A stretch of DNA of 64,000 nt from Catalinimonas niigatensis (GTDB lineage: Bacteria > Bacteroidota > Bacteroidia > Cytophagales > Cyclobacteriaceae). The number at the start of each line of letters is the position of its first letter. Positions within the stretch are counted from its first letter, which is position 1. Positions 1 through 8,759 of the stretch are shown here, in pieces. The stretch is from positions 5,195,501 through 5,259,500 of the forward strand of contig NZ_CP119422.1 of NCBI RefSeq assembly GCF_030506285.1, written 5' to 3'. Below the pieces are notes generated by a model that saw only the letters and a program-made list of their open reading frames with translations, ran no database searches and was not told where the DNA came from. The position numbers were made by a program, and so were the translations under genes.

Positions 1-1434
1 GATGCAAGGAAGTTCCAAATGCAAAATACCCTGGAATCTATTGGTAATCTCCGCGAGAAAGTAGAGAACGAAGAACTGATCTTCACTGAGCCAACCAGTT
101 TTTTGCAGTATCCTGAGGATGTTTTGCAATATGTGCAACAGCTTAATACTTTGCTCAATCAAAGAGAATTGATCCTGGCATCTTACAAAGAAACTTCTAT
201 TGCTGTCAAGCTTAAAGATCAGAAGATTGATCTCCTGAAGCAGGATATTCTTGGTCTTATCCAGATCTATGACGCCCAGTTTCACCTACAACTGGAAGAG
301 ATTGAAGAGAAAAAACAGGAAATTGAGGAGGAATTCGTCCAACTTCCTTCTAAGGGTACGCAGTATGGAAAAAACCAGCGCTACTATAATTTGTATGAAG
401 AAATATTCCTCTCTTTAATCCAGAGAAAGAATGAGTTGGAGATTGCGAAGGCGGGTACTGTCACTGATTTTGTTGTGCTGTTGCCTGCTACCATACCGGG
501 ATCACCGGTTGCTCCCGAAAAGTTTACTGTTCTTGGCATAGGAGCAGTGAGTGGGATTATTCTAAGTCTGATGTTTCTGGCAGTAGGTTATGTACTCAAC
601 GATAAAATCAATAGCCAAAGCGAATTGGAAAGGCTGACCGGTGCTCCTATTTTGGGCGCGGTCCCTTTTAAGGGAAAGAAAAATGGTAATCAGGGATTAG
701 TCGTTGATAAATTTCCGAAATCATCCATTAGTGAAGCATTCCGCTCAATTCGTACCAATATGCAGTTTATGGGCTTGAGAAATGATAAAAAAGTAATTTC
801 TATCACCTCTACGGTAGGCTCTGAAGGTAAGACTTTTGTGGCATGTAACTTAGGGTACGTCATCGCTTTGTCCGGACAAAAAGTAGTGATTGTAGATGTA
901 GATCTGCGCAAGCCTAAGGTACATCAGGTCTTTGCTGCTCAGAATGGAAAAAAAGGAGTGAGTACCTATCTCATTGGTGAATATAAACTGGAAGAGTGTA
1001 TCATGGATGTGGGTATTAATCGTTTGGATATCATCAGTGCCGGACCTATTCCCCCTAATCCTTCAGAACTGATCGTAAGCCAGGCTTTCATGGATATGCT
1101 GGAGCAGTTGAAGGAAAAATATGATGTGGTAATATTGGATAGCCCTCCGGTAGGATTGGTAACAGATGGTGTGCTGGTCATGGAGAACGCTGATATTCCG
1201 CTATATGTGTTCAGGGCTAATTACTCTAAAAGAAACTTTGTACATACGCTCACCAAGATGCAAAGGACTAAAAAATTCCCTAATCTGGCTTTAATTCTTA
1301 ATGGCCTTACGGCTACCTCTGATAGTGACTATGCCAATACCAAATATGGTTATGGCTACTATGGCACGGAGGAAGAAGAAAAAGGAGTAGTAGATAAATT
1401 GAAGAAACTGATGGGCATGCAATCAAATCAATAG
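1..1434 (+). CDS. Wzc/CpsD-like polysaccharide tyrosine kinase, 5'-truncated by window edge
   Basis: This is the C-terminal part of a polysaccharide co-polymerase fused to a BY-kinase, an inner-membrane protein controlling capsule or exopolysaccharide chain length. The frame is open from base 1, so the ATG at 19 is probably internal. Numbering from that ATG, a charged coiled coil spans about residues 30-145, a membrane helix lies at 170-193 preceded by the PGSPVAPEK proline motif, and the kinase follows: Walker A (GSEGKT) near 267-272, Walker A' (VDVDLRKP) near 292-299, Walker B (VVILDSPP) near 370-377. The tail has a tyrosine cluster (YGYGYY) for autophosphorylation. Family function is established; the polymer is unknown. 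The stop overlaps the convergent gene at 1428 by 7 bases. Confidence 0.93.
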   Translation, partial: DARKFQMQNTLESIGNLREKVENEELIFTEPTSFLQYPEDVLQYVQQLNTLLNQRELILASYKETSIAVKLKDQKIDLLKQDILGLIQIYDAQFHLQLEEIEEKKQEIEEEFVQLPSKGTQYGKNQRYYNLYEEIFLSLIQRKNELEIAKAGTVTDFVVLLPATIPGSPVAPEKFTVLGIGAVSGIILSLMFLAVGYVLNDKINSQSELERLTGAPILGAVPFKGKKNGNQGLVVDKFPKSSISEAFRSIRTNMQFMGLRNDKKVISITSTVGSEGKTFVACNLGYVIALSGQKVVIVDVDLRKPKVHQVFAAQNGKKGVSTYLIGEYKLEECIMDVGINRLDIISAGPIPPNPSELIVSQAFMDMLEQLKEKYDVVILDSPPVGLVTDGVLVMENADIPLYVFRANYSKRNFVHTLTKMQRTKKFPNLALILNGLTATSDSDYANTKYGYGYYGTEEEEKGVVDKLKKLMGMQSNQ

Positions 1435-2033
1435 TACTTCAGGATTCCTGTGGTAGCATAAACCACGCTGTCTTTAAAGATCATTTTCTGCGTTCCTTTG
1501 GTTTCGTATTGTACTAGCCTAAGATTTCCTTCGGTATTTTCAAAGTGTAATGCCATGTTTCTGTAGGTAGTATAGAGAGGGTTCTCCTCACGGAAAATAG
1601 CTTCTACCGAATGCAGATTGGTGGTAGTATCTTTAAATATGACCTTCATATAAGGAATTTCTACTTCTTCTTTGTTTTTGGCGTAGTAGATCTTTGCCTG
1701 TAAATTCTGCTCTTGTAATATGCTGTCCTGTACTATATATTGATCTCTAAGCACAGGCTTATTTAAGTCAGCATCCGAATATAGCTTAAGGGCTTCCGCC
1801 CAGGCACTGCTATCTTTTTGTATAGTTTTGGTTTCAGTGCTGTCATCAATGCGGGCAGTAACTACTACTTCCGGGTTGAGCCGATCCAGCAAGGCAATTT
1901 GTTCTTCTATCACTCCTTTTAGATCAAAGTAGGGAGTAGCTTGTAGTTGCCTTTCCAGTTTCATCTCTTCAGGCTGGCAACTCCAAAGGGAGAGTAAAGC
2001 AATTCCTCCAATCTTAAATAATAATTTATGCAT
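1428..2033 (-). CDS. Hypothetical lipoprotein
   Basis: A 201-residue protein with an N-terminal hydrophobic stretch ending in a lipobox-like LSLWSC, so probably lipid-anchored at residue C19. The mature part is soluble and rich in Glu, Asp and Thr, with repeated short beta-strand-like segments. No catalytic motif is recognisable. It runs convergently into the Wzc-like gene, overlapping its stop by 7 bases, and diverges from the DUF427 gene. The 118-base intergenic gap carries a small palindrome (2093-2107). I do not recognise the family and assign no function. Confidence 0.8.
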   Translation of the reverse strand: MHKLLFKIGGIALLSLWSCQPEEMKLERQLQATPYFDLKGVIEEQIALLDRLNPEVVVTARIDDSTETKTIQKDSSAWAEALKLYSDADLNKPVLRDQYIVQDSILQEQNLQAKIYYAKNKEEVEIPYMKVIFKDTTTNLHSVEAIFREENPLYTTYRNMALHFENTEGNLRLVQYETKGTQKMIFKDSVVYATTGILKYY

Positions 2034-2092
2034 ATTGCGAAGGCTAATGGATCAGAATAATCGCACAAAAGTTTGCGTGCTCTATATCAATT

Positions 2093-2107
2093 ACTGACTC
2101 TGTCAGT
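2093..2107. promoter_or_regulatory. Small perfect palindrome between divergent genes
   Basis: ACTGAC-TCT-GTCAGT is a perfect 6-base inverted repeat with a 3-base spacer, in the gap between the lipoprotein (minus) and DUF427 (plus) starts. Position and size fit a dimeric repressor operator, but no regulator is encoded nearby, so this is only a possibility. Confidence 0.3.
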
Positions 2108-2205
2108 TATGGTTACAAATAAACAATAAAATGATGATGTGGCGATAAGAAATGTCTCATTACAGGATAATCAGGCCGCTGATTATTATCAAAAGAATTA
2201 AACAT

Positions 2206-2490
2206 ATGAAAGTCCTATTTAATCAACAGCTGATTGCTGATAGTAATAAGACCGAAGTAGTAGAGGGAAACCATTATTTTCCCCCGGAAGCTATTCGTCA
2301 GGAATTTTTTAAAGAAAGTAGTACTCATACCACTTGTCCCTGGAAAGGTCAGGCTTCGTACTATAGCCTGGAAGTGGCAGGAGAAAAAGCCAGTGATGCC
2401 GCCTGGTATTATCCGGAGCCCAAGCAGGCAGCGCAAAACATCAAAGGCTACGTAGCCTTTTACTCTCATAAAGTACAGATCACCGAATAA
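2206..2490 (+). CDS. DUF427 domain protein
   Basis: A 94-residue protein of the DUF427 family, a small beta-tent fold of unknown function common in bacteria. The family pattern is visible: a substrate-like loop with HTTCPWKG, then YYSLEV, and a C-terminal AWYYPEPKQAAQNIKGYVAFY segment (split here as AWYYPEP and KGYVAFY). The frame opens at 2152, but those 18 extra residues do not resemble the family, so the ATG at 2206 is preferred. It ends 11 bases before kdsB and is probably co-transcribed with it. No biochemical role can be given. Confidence 0.85.
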   Translation: MKVLFNQQLIADSNKTEVVEGNHYFPPEAIRQEFFKESSTHTTCPWKGQASYYSLEVAGEKASDAAWYYPEPKQAAQNIKGYVAFYSHKVQITE

Positions 2491-2501
2491 ATTGCAGCGT
2501 T

Positions 2502-3245
2502 TTGAAGATATTAGGCATTATTCCCGCACGCTTGGCCTCTACCCGCTTTCCGGCCAAAGCTTTGGCAGATATCCAGGGCAAAAGTATGGTGCAGCGCACC
2601 TATGAACAGGCCGCCGCCGCCAAAAAACTAGATAAAGTGATTGTGGCTACCGATCATGAAGATATCCGCAAACATGTGGAGTCTTTTGGAGGTGAAGCCG
2701 TGATGACCTCCGAACAACACCCTTCCGGCACCGACCGCTGCCGCGAAGCGCTGGACAAACAAGCCGCAGATTACGATTATGTGATCAACATACAGGGAGA
2801 TGAGCCTTTTATCCATCCCGATACCATAGATGAGCTGGCAGAGCTGCTGGATGGAGAAGTGCAACTGGCTACGCTGGTCAATGAGGTGAAAGAAGCGCCT
2901 CTGCTGTTTAACCCCACCATCATGAAGGTCATCTTTAACAAAAATAATGACGCAATTTACTTTAGTCGGGAGTGTATTCCTTACCTGAGAGGCTATGACA
3001 AAAGCGAGTGGCTGGAGCATCATACGTATTACAAACATGTCTGTATCTACGCCTATCGGGCAGATATTCTGAGAGAAGTAACCCAACTGCCGATTTCCAG
3101 TTTGGAAAAGGCAGAATCCCTGGAGCAGTTGCGCTGGATAGAAAATGGTTATTTCATCAAAGTGGGTATTACTCAGCACGAAAGCATCAGCATAGATACG
3201 CCTGCCGATCTGGAAAGAGCGCTGAAGGTCATGGGGCTGGATTAA
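2502..3245 (+). CDS. kdsB: 3-deoxy-manno-octulosonate cytidylyltransferase
   Basis: Activates KDO by forming CMP-KDO from CTP for lipopolysaccharide core synthesis in the cytoplasm. The 247-residue length matches the family (about 245-255). The N-terminal nucleotide-binding signature IPARLASTRFPAKAL is intact, followed by VIVATDHEDI, the SGTDRC loop and NIQGDEPF, all hallmark KdsB segments. The start is TTG at 2502, placing the IPARLAS motif at the usual distance from the N-terminus. It follows DUF427 by 11 bases. KdsB fits a Gram-negative outer membrane organism. High confidence from motif content. Confidence 0.96.
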   Translation: MKILGIIPARLASTRFPAKALADIQGKSMVQRTYEQAAAAKKLDKVIVATDHEDIRKHVESFGGEAVMTSEQHPSGTDRCREALDKQAADYDYVINIQGDEPFIHPDTIDELAELLDGEVQLATLVNEVKEAPLLFNPTIMKVIFNKNNDAIYFSRECIPYLRGYDKSEWLEHHTYYKHVCIYAYRADILREVTQLPISSLEKAESLEQLRWIENGYFIKVGITQHESISIDTPADLERALKVMGLD

Positions 3246-3315
3246 GGTAAAACCCGATGCATAAGAAGAGGAAAAAGTGTATTATTGGTGAACATTTGCA
3301 GTAATAAAAAAGAAA

Positions 3316-3792
3316 ATGAAAGAAATAGCCAACATCCGTAAAGCAAGAGAAAACTTTGTAGACCTTCTGGATGGGATGGACGAAACTGCCTTAAACCATA
3401 TTCCCCAGGGGTTTAACAATAACATCATCTGGAACTTCGGCCATATCATTTCCAGCCAGCAAATCCTCTGTTATAAGCTCTCCGGGCTGCCTATGCACGT
3501 AAGTGAAGAGGTGGTGGAGTCATTCAAAAAAGGAACTAAACCCAATGGGACAGTAAGCAGTACCGAGATCGCAAAACTCAGGGAACAGGCGATGTCTACC
3601 CTCAATAAGCTTCAGGAAGATGTAGACAAGCAGCGTTTTCAAGACTATCATGCATATACCACCAGCTTTGGCATCACCCTTACCAACATTGAAGAAGCAA
3701 TTCGCTTTGATGCTATGCATGAATCTTTGCACCTGGGCTATGCCATGGCGTTGAGAAGGGCAGTGAAGAAGGAACTGGAACTCGCTTCCTAG
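3316..3792 (+). CDS. DinB-fold (YfiT/DinB superfamily) protein
   Basis: A 158-residue four-helix-bundle protein of the DinB/YfiT superfamily, whose members bind a divalent metal through three histidines and often act as thiol-dependent transferases or stress proteins. Candidate ligands are the His in WNFGHII and the two in HESLHLG, at the expected helix 2 and C-terminal positions. The start ATG follows an A-rich stretch. It stands alone between kdsB and a convergent gene, with a bidirectional terminator-like hairpin just downstream. The substrate is unknown. Confidence 0.85.
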   Translation: MKEIANIRKARENFVDLLDGMDETALNHIPQGFNNNIIWNFGHIISSQQILCYKLSGLPMHVSEEVVESFKKGTKPNGTVSSTEIAKLREQAMSTLNKLQEDVDKQRFQDYHAYTTSFGITLTNIEEAIRFDAMHESLHLGYAMALRRAVKKELELAS

Positions 3793-3853
3793 GCATACTA
3801 GTGTACGCCTCTCAGACTAAGCGGAGTAGCCATAGGCTAAGCAGCAAAAGAAA

Positions 3854-3879
3854 ATTCCCTGAAGCTTGCCCCAGGGAAT
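3854..3879. terminator. Bidirectional intrinsic terminator
   Basis: ATTCCCT and AGGGAAT form a 7-base stem, flanked by an A-run on the left and a T-run on the right, between the convergent DinB gene and the sugar isomerase-like gene. It can serve both strands. Confidence 0.7.
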
Positions 3880-3907
3880 CTCATTTTTCTTATTTGGAAT
3901 CTATGAT

Positions 3908-4774
3908 TTAATTGAATCCAATGTCTTCCAAAGCTTCGTGGCTGATTTTGATGGCTTCTATGGGGGCTAAACCATCATAGGTTTGGTCCTGCTCCACAAT
4001 GTAATATTCCATACCTGCCAGTTCTTTGTGCTCAAGAATACTTTCAAAATCAATGGTACCCGTTCCTACCGGAGCAAATCTGCCCTGCTCATCCATGTCT
4101 TTCACATGCCAGATTTTAAAACGGCCCGGATATTTTTCAAAATACGCCACCGGATCTGCGCCTGCTTTTTTCACCCAGTACAGATCCATTTGGAAATTCA
4201 TCGTGGAGGAGTCTAGCTTTTCAAGCATATAATCTATGGGTACAATTCCGTTTGCATTCTCTTCAAATTCAAAAGCATGGTTGTGATAAAGAAACTCAAG
4301 GCCTGCCGCCTTACTTTTCTCTCCAATTACCCTCAGTATGTTGACCAGTGAGTCCACATTATCGCTCATGGAGAGGCTTTGGGTGCTTTGATCATATTTG
4401 AAAAGGCCCATGGGCGGTACAGGAGCCACAAAATACTTGAATCCGGCAGCTTTTACATCAGCAATCAGTTTGTCGGCATTGTCCAGCGTTACTGATCCCA
4501 TATGCACACTCAGCGGCACCATCCCTAAATCATTAAGTTGCTTTTTAAAAGCTTTGGGCGACATATTATAAAATTTGCCATCCTTATAGTCCACTGCTTC
4601 TACGTATTTGTAGCCAATATCCGCCACCTTTTTCAGGGTTTCAATCGGATCAGTGCCCATTTCATTACGCAGGGTATAGAGCGTCATTCCTCCAAACTTA
4701 TCCTGGGAAAAGCCGGGTAAAGCTATGCATAGCAGGATAGTCACAAGCATGCATGGTATCAAAATTTTTTTCAT
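3908..4774 (-). CDS. Secreted sugar phosphate isomerase/epimerase-like TIM barrel
   Basis: A 288-residue AP-endonuclease-2/xylose-isomerase-like TIM barrel with a Sec signal (hydrophobic residues 5-20, cleavage near GFSQ). Conserved barrel segments are visible: MTLYTLRNEM, a YKYVEAVDY strand, LEFLYHNHAFEF, MDLYWVKKAGADP, FKIWHVKDMD and YYIVEQDQ. In this family Glu, His and Asp residues at these strand ends bind a metal for keto-enol isomerisation or epimerisation. Family members in Bacteroidota often act on 3-keto-sugars or inositol in the periplasm; that role is inferred. A relative lies at 52880. The gene has its own long upstream region. Confidence 0.88.
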   Translation of the reverse strand: MKKILIPCMLVTILLCIALPGFSQDKFGGMTLYTLRNEMGTDPIETLKKVADIGYKYVEAVDYKDGKFYNMSPKAFKKQLNDLGMVPLSVHMGSVTLDNADKLIADVKAAGFKYFVAPVPPMGLFKYDQSTQSLSMSDNVDSLVNILRVIGEKSKAAGLEFLYHNHAFEFEENANGIVPIDYMLEKLDSSTMNFQMDLYWVKKAGADPVAYFEKYPGRFKIWHVKDMDEQGRFAPVGTGTIDFESILEHKELAGMEYYIVEQDQTYDGLAPIEAIKISHEALEDIGFN

Positions 4775-5110
4775 AGGTTGTTATTTTTGTTGATTAAAAT
4801 GATTAAAAATGTTAAGCCTGCCAGCGATGGATCAAGGAATACAAACCTGTATACTTTGCCAGTCTTTGCCTGCTTGATAAGTCTGCGTACATTACTGTCA
4901 CAAGCTTAAAATGAAGTATGAAATTCCTTTATACACACTTAAACGACTTCCCAATTTAATGGAAATAAGTCTATTTTGTGCTTATCCCCATGTTTAATCG
5001 CTGATATCAGGGAGAATCACCTTAATTCCTACGAAAGTCCATAGCGCTTGTGTTACTCTACGGGAATAAAATCACCTATCCTTTTACGCTATCCCAATGG
5101 CACAGAAATA
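4775..5110. other. Intergenic region upstream of the TIM-barrel gene
   Basis: 336 bases between the end of the flavoprotein gene and the start of the minus-strand TIM-barrel gene. No ORF, RNA gene or strong hairpin is apparent. It most likely carries the promoter of the 3908-4774 gene, but no clean TTTG/TAnnTTTG pair could be identified. Confidence 0.4.
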
Positions 5111-6346
5111 TCATTTGAAAATTAGTTTCGTGTAAAAGGAGGGCTTTCGCAGTTCTTTCCTGAGATCAGTATTGTTAAGCATGGAAGTGAGTAAAGTCCG
5201 GACAGATTCATTTTTTTGGGCCTTGTTGACCAGAAAATTAAATATTCCCGGATATTTTAACATCTTCTGCATAGACCTGCTCACACGCAACTCGGTCCAC
5301 ATCCTTCGGTAGATTTCCCTATCGTAGCGGATATTAAAATCTGCATCAAATCGCTTTTGCTCAAAAGCTTTTAGCAGATGATCTGCTGCTATTCTGCCGC
5401 TACGAATGGCATTGCCGATGCCTTCTCCCGTAAAAGGGTCTATCAGGCTGGCTGCATCTCCTAATAGTAAAAAGCGGTGTCCGGAACACGCTACTTTTCT
5501 GGAACCGATAGGGAGGCCAAAACCCTGAATAGCTTCCAGCGGCTTCGCATCTTTGAACCTATGCTTCACATGAAGATGATGTTGAATAATATCCGTTAGC
5601 TTTTCTTTCAGATTGATCTTCTGCCGGCTTACTTCACTGGAAAGCATGCCTATGCCTACATTCGCCTGTCCGTTAGGTAAAGAGAAAATCCAGAAATAAC
5701 CGGGTAGCAATTCCTTATAAAAATGTAATTCTATACAATCCGTCTGATGAAGTTCATCTATCCCTTCAAAATACTGTCTTACTCCTGCACAATAGTGATC
5801 CCGATCCACTTTGTTGTTGGTGAGTTGTCTGTTGACCACGGACTGGGCTCCATCAGCCCCCACCACTATGCTGGCACTGAAGCGGCGCTTATCAGTACGG
5901 ACAAGCACCTCATTTTCCAGATTCTCCAGTTGCTCCACCTGATGATCCTCAAATATGGTGATATCTCCTAAACCCTTGATCTGATTGAAGAGGAAATTAT
6001 CAAAATCAAGTCGCTTAGCGATATAGCCGGCAGAGGCCGGATGATTGGGATTGGTAAAATGAAAATCCAGGTGCTTATAATTAGGTGCGACAAAGCGAAT
6101 GCTGTTCACATCTTTTTTCCGGACGCTTTGCAGGAAGCCTTGCGACAAACTTACATCAATGAGCTTCAGCTGATTGATCACGTCCGGGCTGAGGGCATCA
6201 CCACAGATTTTATCACGCGGAAAAACGGCTCTTTCAATCAGGGCTATCTTAAGACCTTTTCCGGCTAACTGCAGGGCACATATACAACCTGCCGGACCGG
6301 CACCTACGATAATCACATCAAAATCATCATGTTTGGTCGTATTCAT
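5111..6346 (-). CDS. Geranylgeranyl reductase family FAD-dependent oxidoreductase
   Basis: A 411-residue flavoprotein of the geranylgeranyl-reductase/halogenase-like group. The N-terminus holds the Rossmann GAGPAGCICALQLAGKG motif followed by LIERAVFPRDKICGDALSP, typical of this subgroup. The second FAD motif (LLGDAASLIDPFTGEGIGNA, about residues 292-311) is intact. Members reduce isoprenoid double bonds or act as menaquinone- or lipid-modifying reductases; the substrate cannot be told from sequence. No signal peptide is evident, and the C-terminus is basic and hydrophobic, consistent with peripheral membrane binding. It follows the helicase/VF530 pair on the same strand after a 108-base gap. 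Confidence 0.9.
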   Translation of the reverse strand: MNTTKHDDFDVIIVGAGPAGCICALQLAGKGLKIALIERAVFPRDKICGDALSPDVINQLKLIDVSLSQGFLQSVRKKDVNSIRFVAPNYKHLDFHFTNPNHPASAGYIAKRLDFDNFLFNQIKGLGDITIFEDHQVEQLENLENEVLVRTDKRRFSASIVVGADGAQSVVNRQLTNNKVDRDHYCAGVRQYFEGIDELHQTDCIELHFYKELLPGYFWIFSLPNGQANVGIGMLSSEVSRQKINLKEKLTDIIQHHLHVKHRFKDAKPLEAIQGFGLPIGSRKVACSGHRFLLLGDAASLIDPFTGEGIGNAIRSGRIAADHLLKAFEQKRFDADFNIRYDREIYRRMWTELRVSRSMQKMLKYPGIFNFLVNKAQKNESVRTLLTSMLNNTDLRKELRKPSFYTKLIFK

Positions 6347-6454
6347 TTTAAGATCTTAAGCGATAGCTTCAAACTTATGTATTTCTCATTAATCATCGCC
6401 GGATCTTCTCTGGCAGGCTAACCTAACTAACTTTTGTTTTCCATTGACTTAGCG

Positions 6455-6694
6455 CTACTGCTTCTTGCGTATCATCTTTAAGTAAAGTTGTTCTACCTTG
6501 TCCCTGGCCCAGGAAGTCCTTCTCAGAAACTTAAGGCTGGACTTAATAGAAGGATCGTAGTTGAAGCATCTGATGTTGATGATACGGCCCAGTTCTTCCC
6601 AGCCATAGGTGGCTACCAGTGCTTCCAGCATGTCTGCCAGTTTTACGCCGTGCAATAGGTTATTGGGCTGTTGTTGGTCTTTGGGTGCATCCAT
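6455..6694 (-). CDS. VF530 family DNA-binding protein (DUF2132)
   Basis: A 79-residue protein matching the VF530 family: [19 protein letters not shown], then [15 protein letters not shown], then [20 protein letters not shown], which are the conserved blocks. Family members bind double-stranded DNA in a structural study of the Vibrio homologue; the cellular role is unknown. It begins only 6 bases after the helicase stop on the same strand, so the two are very likely one transcript. Confidence 0.9.
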   Translation of the reverse strand: MDAPKDQQQPNNLLHGVKLADMLEALVATYGWEELGRIINIRCFNYDPSIKSSLKFLRRTSWARDKVEQLYLKMIRKKQ

Positions 6695-6700
6695 AAGTGT

Positions 6701-8014
6701 TTAAGCTAAAAGGCTTATCCTTACTTTTTTCTTTTTTAAGGGGCTATTGTTCAGTTGTTGGATCAATTGTTTTGCTTTTGAAGTAGGCACTGCCACGAAG
6801 GCGCAATCCTGTTTCAATTCAATGACACCGAGTTCATCTTTGCTCAACTTACCTTGTTTAAAAAACAAACCGGCAATATCTCCTTTGGAGATTTTATCCT
6901 TCCTGCCCCCGGAAATGAAAAGAGTCTCCCAGGCTTTTGTAAGCTTTTCATGATTGGGCTTTAGGGTAAGCACTTCGGCTCCTTTGGCAAATGGAGGAAG
7001 GCTTTCTTTTTCCAACCTGATCATATAGGCGGTGCCTTGGCTATTCATTCTGGCGGTTCGCCCATTTCTATGCACAAACTCATCCTCCGTCAAGGGCAAT
7101 TGGTAGTGAATGATAAAATCCATTTTGGGCACATCAATGCCCCGGGCTGCCAGATCGGTAGCAATCAATATGCGGTGAGTGCCATTCCTGAATTTGATAA
7201 GCGCCCGCTCTCTGTCCACTTGTTCCAGACCGCCATAAAAGCAGCTATGGTCAATAGCATTCACAGCAAGGTAGTCGCTCACCGTTTGTATACTCTCCTT
7301 TAAATTGCAAAACACGATACCGTTTTTTCCCCCCAGGTGCCTGAGCAACTGCACCAAAGTCTCCAGTGTATTCTTATTAGTAGCAAGAACAGTCTTCAGT
7401 TGAAGCCGTGGACTGCTTTCTCCGGGGAAGTTGAGGTATTTTGGATTTCTGATGCCCATAAAAGCGGGAATCTTCACTTTCTGTGTGGCTGAGGTCAGTA
7501 CTTTCTTTTTAACGGAGCGTAGACTGCTAAGGATGGCACTCATTTCGTCGGCAAAACCGACTTCCAAAGATTTGTCAAACTCATCCAGCACCAAAGTTTT
7601 GATGTGATCGGTAGCAATCGTACCTCTTCTCATATGATCGGCTATCCTACCTGGTGTTCCGATCAAAATGGCAGGAGGGTGTTTCAGGTCTAGCTTGTCC
7701 TTAGCACCTGCCCTTCCCCCGTACACCGCATTGGTCTTGAAACCGCTACCCATCTCCCGGGTGACTTGTTCAATTTGCAAAGCAAGTTCCCGGGAAGGTA
7801 CCAGGATCAATGCCTGTACTGCGGTCAGTTCCGGGTCTAGTGCTGCGATGAGGGGAAGTAGAAAAGCCAGCGTTTTACCTGTACCGGTAGGCGAGAGCAG
7901 GACCACTTCCGGCTGAGACGAGATAGCTTCATAAGCACTTTCCTGCATAGGGTTTAATGCCGCTATGCCTAACTTATCCAATATGGCCTTGATGTCTTTG
8001 TTTTTCCCTTGCAT
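6701..8014 (-). CDS. DbpA-like DEAD-box RNA helicase
   Basis: A 437-residue ATP-dependent RNA helicase. Motifs in order: Q-motif region near residues 10-25 (LNPMQESAYEA), motif I SPTGTGKT, Ia PSRELALQ, Ib TPGRIADH, motif II as DEFD instead of DEAD, motif III SAT, motif V ATDLAARGID, motif VI HRNGRTARM. The last 70 residues (KDKISKGDIAGLFF onward to VRISLL) match the DbpA C-terminal RNA-binding domain, which in E. coli DbpA recognises 23S rRNA hairpin 92. A role in large-subunit ribosome assembly is therefore likely. It is the first gene of a probable operon with VF530. The DEFD variant appears in Bacteroidota relatives and need not impair activity. Confidence 0.92.
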   Translation of the reverse strand: MQGKNKDIKAILDKLGIAALNPMQESAYEAISSQPEVVLLSPTGTGKTLAFLLPLIAALDPELTAVQALILVPSRELALQIEQVTREMGSGFKTNAVYGGRAGAKDKLDLKHPPAILIGTPGRIADHMRRGTIATDHIKTLVLDEFDKSLEVGFADEMSAILSSLRSVKKKVLTSATQKVKIPAFMGIRNPKYLNFPGESSPRLQLKTVLATNKNTLETLVQLLRHLGGKNGIVFCNLKESIQTVSDYLAVNAIDHSCFYGGLEQVDRERALIKFRNGTHRILIATDLAARGIDVPKMDFIIHYQLPLTEDEFVHRNGRTARMNSQGTAYMIRLEKESLPPFAKGAEVLTLKPNHEKLTKAWETLFISGGRKDKISKGDIAGLFFKQGKLSKDELGVIELKQDCAFVAVPTSKAKQLIQQLNNSPLKKKKVRISLLA

Positions 8015-8163
8015 ACCGCAAAGGTAGAAAATAAGATGGAGGTATCCTGTATTAAATGATTTGGTCTATTCGTTTAAGGGATGTTTTTTAATGCTTACTC
8101 AACGATTCGTTGAAGTTTCGCCGTAGCCTGACTATTAAGGAGTGTCACATCACACGCTTGTTA

Positions 8164-8454
8164 CTAAAGCTTTTCAATCTCCTCTTTTGATAAACCAGTG
8201 ATTGCGGATATTTTATCTATCGGATCACCAAACTTTTTCATTTCTTTGGCAATCTCAATTTCTCTTTCACTGGCACCCTCCTTTTTAGCAGTCTCTATGA
8301 CACTGTAGTTGTCTCTATAAGTTTTCAAGCTTTCTTCGTATGCTTTCATGTCTTCTGGTTTTAATTTGGCTATCTCTGCTTCGTTGAATAACCTTTCAAA
8401 TACCTTTTCTTGTAATTTAACGGGTCTACTTTGCAATTGATGCAAATTCTGCAC
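8164..8454 (-). pseudogene. C-terminal remnant of Rpn/PD-(D/E)XK nuclease family transposase
   Basis: Ninety-six codons resembling the C-terminal tail of recombination-promoting nuclease (Rpn) proteins: SRPVKLQEKVFERLF, AEIAKLKPEDMKAYEESLK, YRDNYSVIETA and a final helical GLSKEEIEKL. Full Rpn proteins are about 280-320 residues; the whole N-terminal nuclease domain is absent. The only start is a GTG at 8454 directly after an in-frame TGA, next to the left end of the IS110 element. No matching N-terminal part is visible on the far side of the element, so the loss was probably not a simple insertion. Probably inactive. Confidence 0.75.
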
Positions 8455-8457
8455 TCA

Positions 8458-8513
8458 CTCAGAGTCACCTGTAAGCGGCCGCCGCTGCGGGGACTCTGAG
8501 CTTTTGAAAAGCT
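8458..8513. repeat. Nested hairpins at the left end of the IS110 element
   Basis: CTCAGAGTC (8458-8466) pairs perfectly with GACTCTGAG (8492-8500). Inside the loop, AGCGGC-C-GCCGCT is another near-perfect palindrome (8474-8486). Immediately after, AGCTTTT-G-AAAAGCT (8499-8513) is a third. This could be the element's structured left end, or a pre-existing REP-like hairpin that was the insertion target. Confidence 0.6.
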
Positions 8514-8759
8514 GACACAGTTATCACTAGCTCATTGTCCTCTGCGACAATTCCATTGTAAGTTTACTTAAAGCTAAAAAAGAGTAAATTAGGATGGGCG
8601 CAGTCATACAGAAATTCCATTGGTAGTATAATACCGTCCGCAACGTTTCGTAGCTGTGCCCACCGATTCCCATGCTGGATAGTTCTCTAGGCCAAGAGCC
8701 TGCTTACAACGCAAGTGTAAGGGAATCATCAATCAGGTTAAAATAAACATTTCAAAGTT
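8501..8759 (+). ncRNA. Candidate bridge RNA region of the IS110 element
   Basis: Noncoding and highly structured. Stems seen: ACAAT/ATTGT at 8547-8559, TTTACT/AGTAAA at 8563-8568 and 8583-8588, and an end domain in which GATTCCC (8665-8671) pairs with GGGAATC (8721-8727), enclosing AGGC/GCCT (8689-8701) and CTTACA/TGTAAG (8703-8721, one base shared). It is established that IS110-group elements encode a bridge RNA in the noncoding end upstream of the recombinase, with loops that pair to target and donor ends. Here the 16-base segment at 8543-8558 matches the right end (9775-9790) at 15 positions. RNA ends and expression are inferred. Confidence 0.5.

Noticed and set aside
2628-3179. 183-codon minus-strand frame antisense to kdsB
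   Set aside because: Shadow of a well-supported conserved gene.
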